Origin: Dokdonella_A sp039926025
GTDB lineage: Bacteria; Pseudomonadota; Gammaproteobacteria; Xanthomonadales; Rhodanobacteraceae
Reading direction: 5' to 3'
Assembly (NCBI GenBank): GCA_039926025.1
Contig: JBDSXV010000031.1
Span: 1-26,493, forward strand
DNA length: 26,493 bases
The notes beneath the pieces are model-generated. The model worked only from the letters and a program-made list of their open reading frames with translations. It ran no database searches and was not told the origin of the DNA. Both the position numbers and the translations under genes were made by a program. Shown piece by piece: positions 23,377 through 26,493 of the stretch (its first letter is position 1; each line of letters starts with the position of its first letter).

Positions 23377-25125
23377 ATGAATCGTTCAATTTGCCGTCGC
23401 TCATTCACGATAGCAGCCATGGGTCTGAACCTGATGCTGACCAGCCCATTCGCTGCCGCAACAACCATCACCGTCAACAGCATCACGGATGTCATCGCCA
23501 ATGACGGGCAATGCACGCTGCGGGAGGCGATGAATGCGGCGAACGGCAATATCGCATCGGGTGCCATGCCCAACGAATGTGCCGCCGGCCAGGCCGCGCC
23601 GATTGTCGACACGATCGCGTTCAACATCCCGGGCACCGGAGCCCATACGATTGCGCCGACAAGCAATCTGCCGGAGATCCTGGAGATCGTCACGATCGAT
23701 GGTTACACGCAACCGGGCGCCAGCCCCAATACCCTGGCGCTAGGCGACAACGCAGCTATCCTGATCGTGCTGGATGCAAGTCATGTGAGCGGAACTCTGT
23801 TTGGCCTGCACGGAGGTGTTTTCGGCGGCGGCGACGCCGGCGGCAGCACGTTCCGAGGATTGTCGATGCAGAACCTCACCGCCGGCTCCGCGTTCAGCAT
23901 CAGTACCAGCTTCGGCGACGGTGCCCACGACATAGCAATAGCCGGCAACTTCATCGGGACAGACCCCAACCCGGGCAACCAGAATGCGATCTATTGCATC
24001 TCCAGCTCGGGCTGGAAGATCGGCGGTTCGACGCCGGCTGCCCGCAACGTGATTGCGACAGGCGGATCGGACGAGATCTTCCTCAACAACTGCACCGGCA
24101 GTTCCATCCAGGGCAACTACATCGGCATTCGACCCGATGGCAGTGCCGCGCTGGGATCGCCGGGCAATTCAATCGAGCTGACGCAGGGATCGAACAACAA
24201 CCTGATCGGCGGTTCGATAGCTGGTGAAGGCAATGTCATCGCCGGGGCCTCAGCAAGCGGCATCAATATCAACGGTAACTGCGACGGCAATGTGATCAAG
24301 GGAAACCTGATCGGTACTGACGCCTTGGGCACCTCGCGCATGGGAAGCAACATTGGTATCAACCTGGGCGACGTTTCCAATACCACCGTGGGCGGTCCTG
24401 CTCCGGGAGAAGGCAACGTGATCTCGGGCAATGTATTCGGCATACAAATCGGGCTTGGGTCGGCAACCACGGTTCAGGGCAACAAGATCGGCACCGATCC
24501 GAGCGGAACCCTCCCGGTCATCAACGCGGTCCATGGGATCCAGTTGACCGGCGGCGCGTCGACCGGAAGCAGCATTGGCGGCATCAACCCAGGCGAAGGC
24601 AATACAATTGCGTTCAGTTGCGGAAACGGCATCTCGTTCAACCAACCCGCCATGCAGTGGCCGATACTCGGCAATTCGATCCATTCCAATGGCGGACTTG
24701 GCATCAGTCTTGCGCCCGGCATCGGACCGACGACAAACGATCCAGGCGATGCCGACAGCGGCGCAAACAACCTGCAGAACTATCCGGTGATCACGGCAGC
24801 CGTGGTCAATGCCGGCAGCGCGACGGTCTCCGGCACGCTCGACAGCACGCCGAATACCTCTTTCATGATCGAGGTCTTTGCGGGCATCGATTGCAATCGC
24901 TCCGGGTTCGGCGAGGGGCAAACTTTCGTTGGCTCAACCATGGTGACGACGGACGCAACCGGCAACGCAAGCTTTGGTCCGGAGTTGTTCGGCGGTGTTC
25001 CCGCCGGTGAAACGGCGATTACGCTGACGGCGACGGACCCTGACGGCGACACCTCCGAATTCTCCGAGTGCGTCGGCGGAATCGGCCGCGTTTTTGCGAA
25101 CGGTTTTGAACCGCAATGCTGGTGA
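23377..25125 (+). CDS. Exported CSLREA / right-handed beta-helix repeat protein
   Basis: The 582-residue protein is exported: the start MNRSICRRSFTIAAMGLNLMLTSPFAAA is a signal peptide. A CSLREA-like motif follows (ITVNSITDVIANDGQCTLREAMNAANGN). The middle is a right-handed beta-helix with repeated GNVI-GN and NxIGTDxxG units, for example GNFIGTDPNPGN, GNYIGIRPDGS, GNLIGTDALGTS and GNKIGTDPSGT. A C-terminal Ig-like or fibronectin-like sandwich follows (VITAAVVNAGSATVSGTLD to EFSECV). The final residues GRVFANGFEPQCW carry a tag-like motif shared with the exported protein at 275-862. The start ATG at 23377 has GGAGG six bases upstream. It probably acts at the cell surface or is secreted, but its ligand is unknown. 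It is divergent from the kinase fusion. Confidence 0.88.
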   Translation: MNRSICRRSFTIAAMGLNLMLTSPFAAATTITVNSITDVIANDGQCTLREAMNAANGNIASGAMPNECAAGQAAPIVDTIAFNIPGTGAHTIAPTSNLPEILEIVTIDGYTQPGASPNTLALGDNAAILIVLDASHVSGTLFGLHGGVFGGGDAGGSTFRGLSMQNLTAGSAFSISTSFGDGAHDIAIAGNFIGTDPNPGNQNAIYCISSSGWKIGGSTPAARNVIATGGSDEIFLNNCTGSSIQGNYIGIRPDGSAALGSPGNSIELTQGSNNNLIGGSIAGEGNVIAGASASGININGNCDGNVIKGNLIGTDALGTSRMGSNIGINLGDVSNTTVGGPAPGEGNVISGNVFGIQIGLGSATTVQGNKIGTDPSGTLPVINAVHGIQLTGGASTGSSIGGINPGEGNTIAFSCGNGISFNQPAMQWPILGNSIHSNGGLGISLAPGIGPTTNDPGDADSGANNLQNYPVITAAVVNAGSATVSGTLDSTPNTSFMIEVFAGIDCNRSGFGEGQTFVGSTMVTTDATGNASFGPELFGGVPAGETAITLTATDPDGDTSEFSECVGGIGRVFANGFEPQCW

Positions 25126-25132
25126 CCGGGAC

Positions 25133-25153
25133 CTCGACGCTGGACGCGTCGAG
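25133..25153. terminator. Hairpin between convergent genes, weak terminator
   Basis: A perfect 8-bp stem CTCGACGC/GCGTCGAG with a 5-nt loop lies 8 bases after the beta-helix stop and 9 bases from the convergent panE stop. Only ACAAAATCG follows on the plus strand, so there is no proper T-run. It may stop transcripts inefficiently or protect 3' ends. Confidence 0.5.
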
Positions 25154-25162
25154 ACAAAATCG

Positions 25163-26092
25163 TTAGCCGCTGACGCCGACGGTCAATCGCGCATTCTCGT
25201 ACACACGCAGGTGCGTGAGAGCGCCTGCCGGCAAGGGCGTATCGAATGCGTGTCCACATGCGCGGGCACGCAGGTCGCCCAGGATATGTTCGCACTCGGT
25301 GCATGCGCCGCGCTCCAGATCACGCAGCATCGACGCTTTCAAGGGCGAGCCAGACGTCGTCAGGATGCGAGCCGCATCGACCATGGCCTCGGCGGACAGC
25401 GCATGCCCGCTGCGACGCGCAATCTCCGAGCACTCGGCGTAAAAGGCGCGCGCAAGATCAGCGCCTTCGGGCGTGGCGACGATCTCGCCGACGCTACCGC
25501 GCATGACGCAGGTCATACCGGCGAGTGTCGCGATGAAAGCAAACTTCTCCCACATCGTGGTCATGATGGTCGGGCTTTCGACGACGTGCTCGCCCAAACC
25601 CAGCAACCCACTGCGGATAGCAGCCGGTACTGGCGCGGTATCGCGTGTGCCGAACGTCAGGCGCTCCAGCGCACCGAACTGGCGGATCGCTCCATCGTCT
25701 TCCAGCGTCACCGAGATATGACACAGCCCGCCGATGACATGAGAGGCACCGAATGCGGCGTCGAGTCCATCGAGATGGCGAAGACCGTTGAGCAGCGGCA
25801 ATACGCGCGTTTCCGCGGTGACCGCCGGTGAGATCGATGAGATGGCCGAATCGAGGTCGTAAGCCTTGCACGAGACAAGCACGAGCTCATAGGGGACATG
25901 CGGACCGACGACCATAGCCGCATCGACTGGACGCGAAAAATCGCCACGCGCGCTATGCACACGCAGTCCGTTACGCGCCAGGATCGCCGCGCGCGCCGGT
26001 CGAACAAGGAACGTGACCTCGTGGCCACGTTCGATCAGCCGCGCACCAAAGTAGCCGCCGATTCCACCCGCACCGAGTACGAGCACGCGCAT
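25163..26092 (-). CDS. panE: 2-dehydropantoate 2-reductase (ketopantoate reductase family)
   Basis: PanE-type enzymes reduce ketopantoate to pantoate with NADPH in pantothenate and coenzyme A synthesis. The 309-residue protein begins with the Rossmann motif MRVLVLGAGGIGGYFGARL. It continues with LVSCKAYDLDSAI (the lysine-containing CKAYD region), LLNGLRHLDGL, and WEKFAFIATLAGMTC, where the conserved lysine of the catalytic helix is visible. A C-terminal helical domain with SMLRDLERGACTECEHILGD completes it. The ATG at 26092 has AGGTG six bases upstream, and GTG at 26101 is an alternative. Genomes often hold several paralogues of this family, so the substrate is not certain. The gene starts 9 bp after the pilZ stop. 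Confidence 0.88.
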   Translation of the reverse strand: MRVLVLGAGGIGGYFGARLIERGHEVTFLVRPARAAILARNGLRVHSARGDFSRPVDAAMVVGPHVPYELVLVSCKAYDLDSAISSISPAVTAETRVLPLLNGLRHLDGLDAAFGASHVIGGLCHISVTLEDDGAIRQFGALERLTFGTRDTAPVPAAIRSGLLGLGEHVVESPTIMTTMWEKFAFIATLAGMTCVMRGSVGEIVATPEGADLARAFYAECSEIARRSGHALSAEAMVDAARILTTSGSPLKASMLRDLERGACTECEHILGDLRARACGHAFDTPLPAGALTHLRVYENARLTVGVSG

Positions 26093-26101
26093 CGCTGGCA
26101 C

Positions 26102-26467
26102 CTACATGGTATGCGTCGGGCGTTCCTGGGTCATGATGCCGGCGAGGATCGATTCGATCTTGGTGCGTGCCGCTTCACCATCGGGCGACTCGTTGAACTG
26201 CACGCCGATGCCGGCCATGCGATTGCCTTGCGCACCGGCCGGCGTGATCCAGATCACCTTGCCCGCGACCGGGAGGCGGTCCTTGTCTTCCATCAGCGAC
26301 AACAGGATAAATACCTCGTCGCCGAGGCTGTAGCGCTTGGCCGTCGGCACGAACAGCCCGCCGCCGCGCACGAATGGCATGTACGCGTTGAACAGCGCGC
26401 CCTTGTCCTTGATCGCAAGCGAGAGGATGCCCTGTCGCGGTGCGCCGCCCATTGCCGGCGTTGCCAT
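26102..26467 (-). CDS. pilZ: Type IV pilus PilZ domain protein
   Basis: The 121-residue protein matches the short PilZ proteins of Xanthomonas and Pseudomonas: RQGILSLAIKDKGALFNAYMPFV, GGGLFVPTAKRYSLGDEVF, LPVAGKVIWITPAGAQGNRMAGIGVQF and the tail QERPTHTM. This type is needed for type IV pilus assembly and interacts with PilB and FimX in Xanthomonas. It does not itself bind cyclic di-GMP well, since the usual RxxxR motif is missing; RQGIL at the start lacks the second arginine. The ATG at 26467 has GGGAG ten bases upstream. It is followed by panE, and the upstream gene lies outside the window. Confidence 0.93.
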   Translation of the reverse strand: MATPAMGGAPRQGILSLAIKDKGALFNAYMPFVRGGGLFVPTAKRYSLGDEVFILLSLMEDKDRLPVAGKVIWITPAGAQGNRMAGIGVQFNESPDGEAARTKIESILAGIMTQERPTHTM

Positions 26468-26493
26468 GTCTCACGTTCTCCCAGGAATCGAGC

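Overview
The window looks like chromosomal DNA of a GC-rich gammaproteobacterium of the order Lysobacterales (Xanthomonadales), probably near Rhodanobacteraceae such as Dokdonella; the genus is a guess. The strongest evidence is the arginine cluster. It combines an N-acetylornithine carbamoyltransferase, an N-acetylcitrulline deacetylase and a fused N-acetylglutamate synthase-kinase, a combination known from Xanthomonas. A Xanthomonas-like short PilZ protein and interspersed repeats seen in this order agree with this.

Layout: positions 1-3500 hold tRNA-Pro(CGG) with a terminator, a small exported protein on the minus strand, and a divergent winged-helix/transmembrane/beta-propeller regulator. 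Positions 3509-5969 hold three minus-strand genes: an orphan protein, an alpha/beta hydrolase and a PIG-L deacetylase, the last two overlapping. Positions 6136-17356 are one long minus-strand arginine/proline cluster in the transcribed order argF'-argG-argE'-argAB-argC-proS-argH-proB-proA. The last four genes overlap end to start. The proS is a short, alphaproteobacterial-type prolyl-tRNA synthetase without the large editing insertion. Three repeat structures sit in or upstream of this cluster: a 23-bp direct repeat upstream of argF', an inverted repeat spanning the argF'/argG junction, and a tandem array plus REP-like pair between argG and argE'.

Positions 17581-26493 hold a glycine-zipper envelope protein, the overlapping pair cysS-sufE, a 914-residue winged-helix/Ser-Thr kinase/TPR fusion, a divergent exported CSLREA/beta-helix protein, panE and pilZ.

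The most interesting pattern is that both exported proteins end in a similar tag, [IV]-F-x-N-G-F-[DE]. Each is also divergent from a large protein with a PhoB/CadC-type winged helix, a membrane segment and a C-terminal repeat domain. In the second pair the intergenic region holds two 9-bp direct repeats with an 11-bp period, the geometry bound by PhoB-like proteins. This suggests, without proof, a repeated arrangement of a membrane sensor/regulator beside an exported tagged protein.
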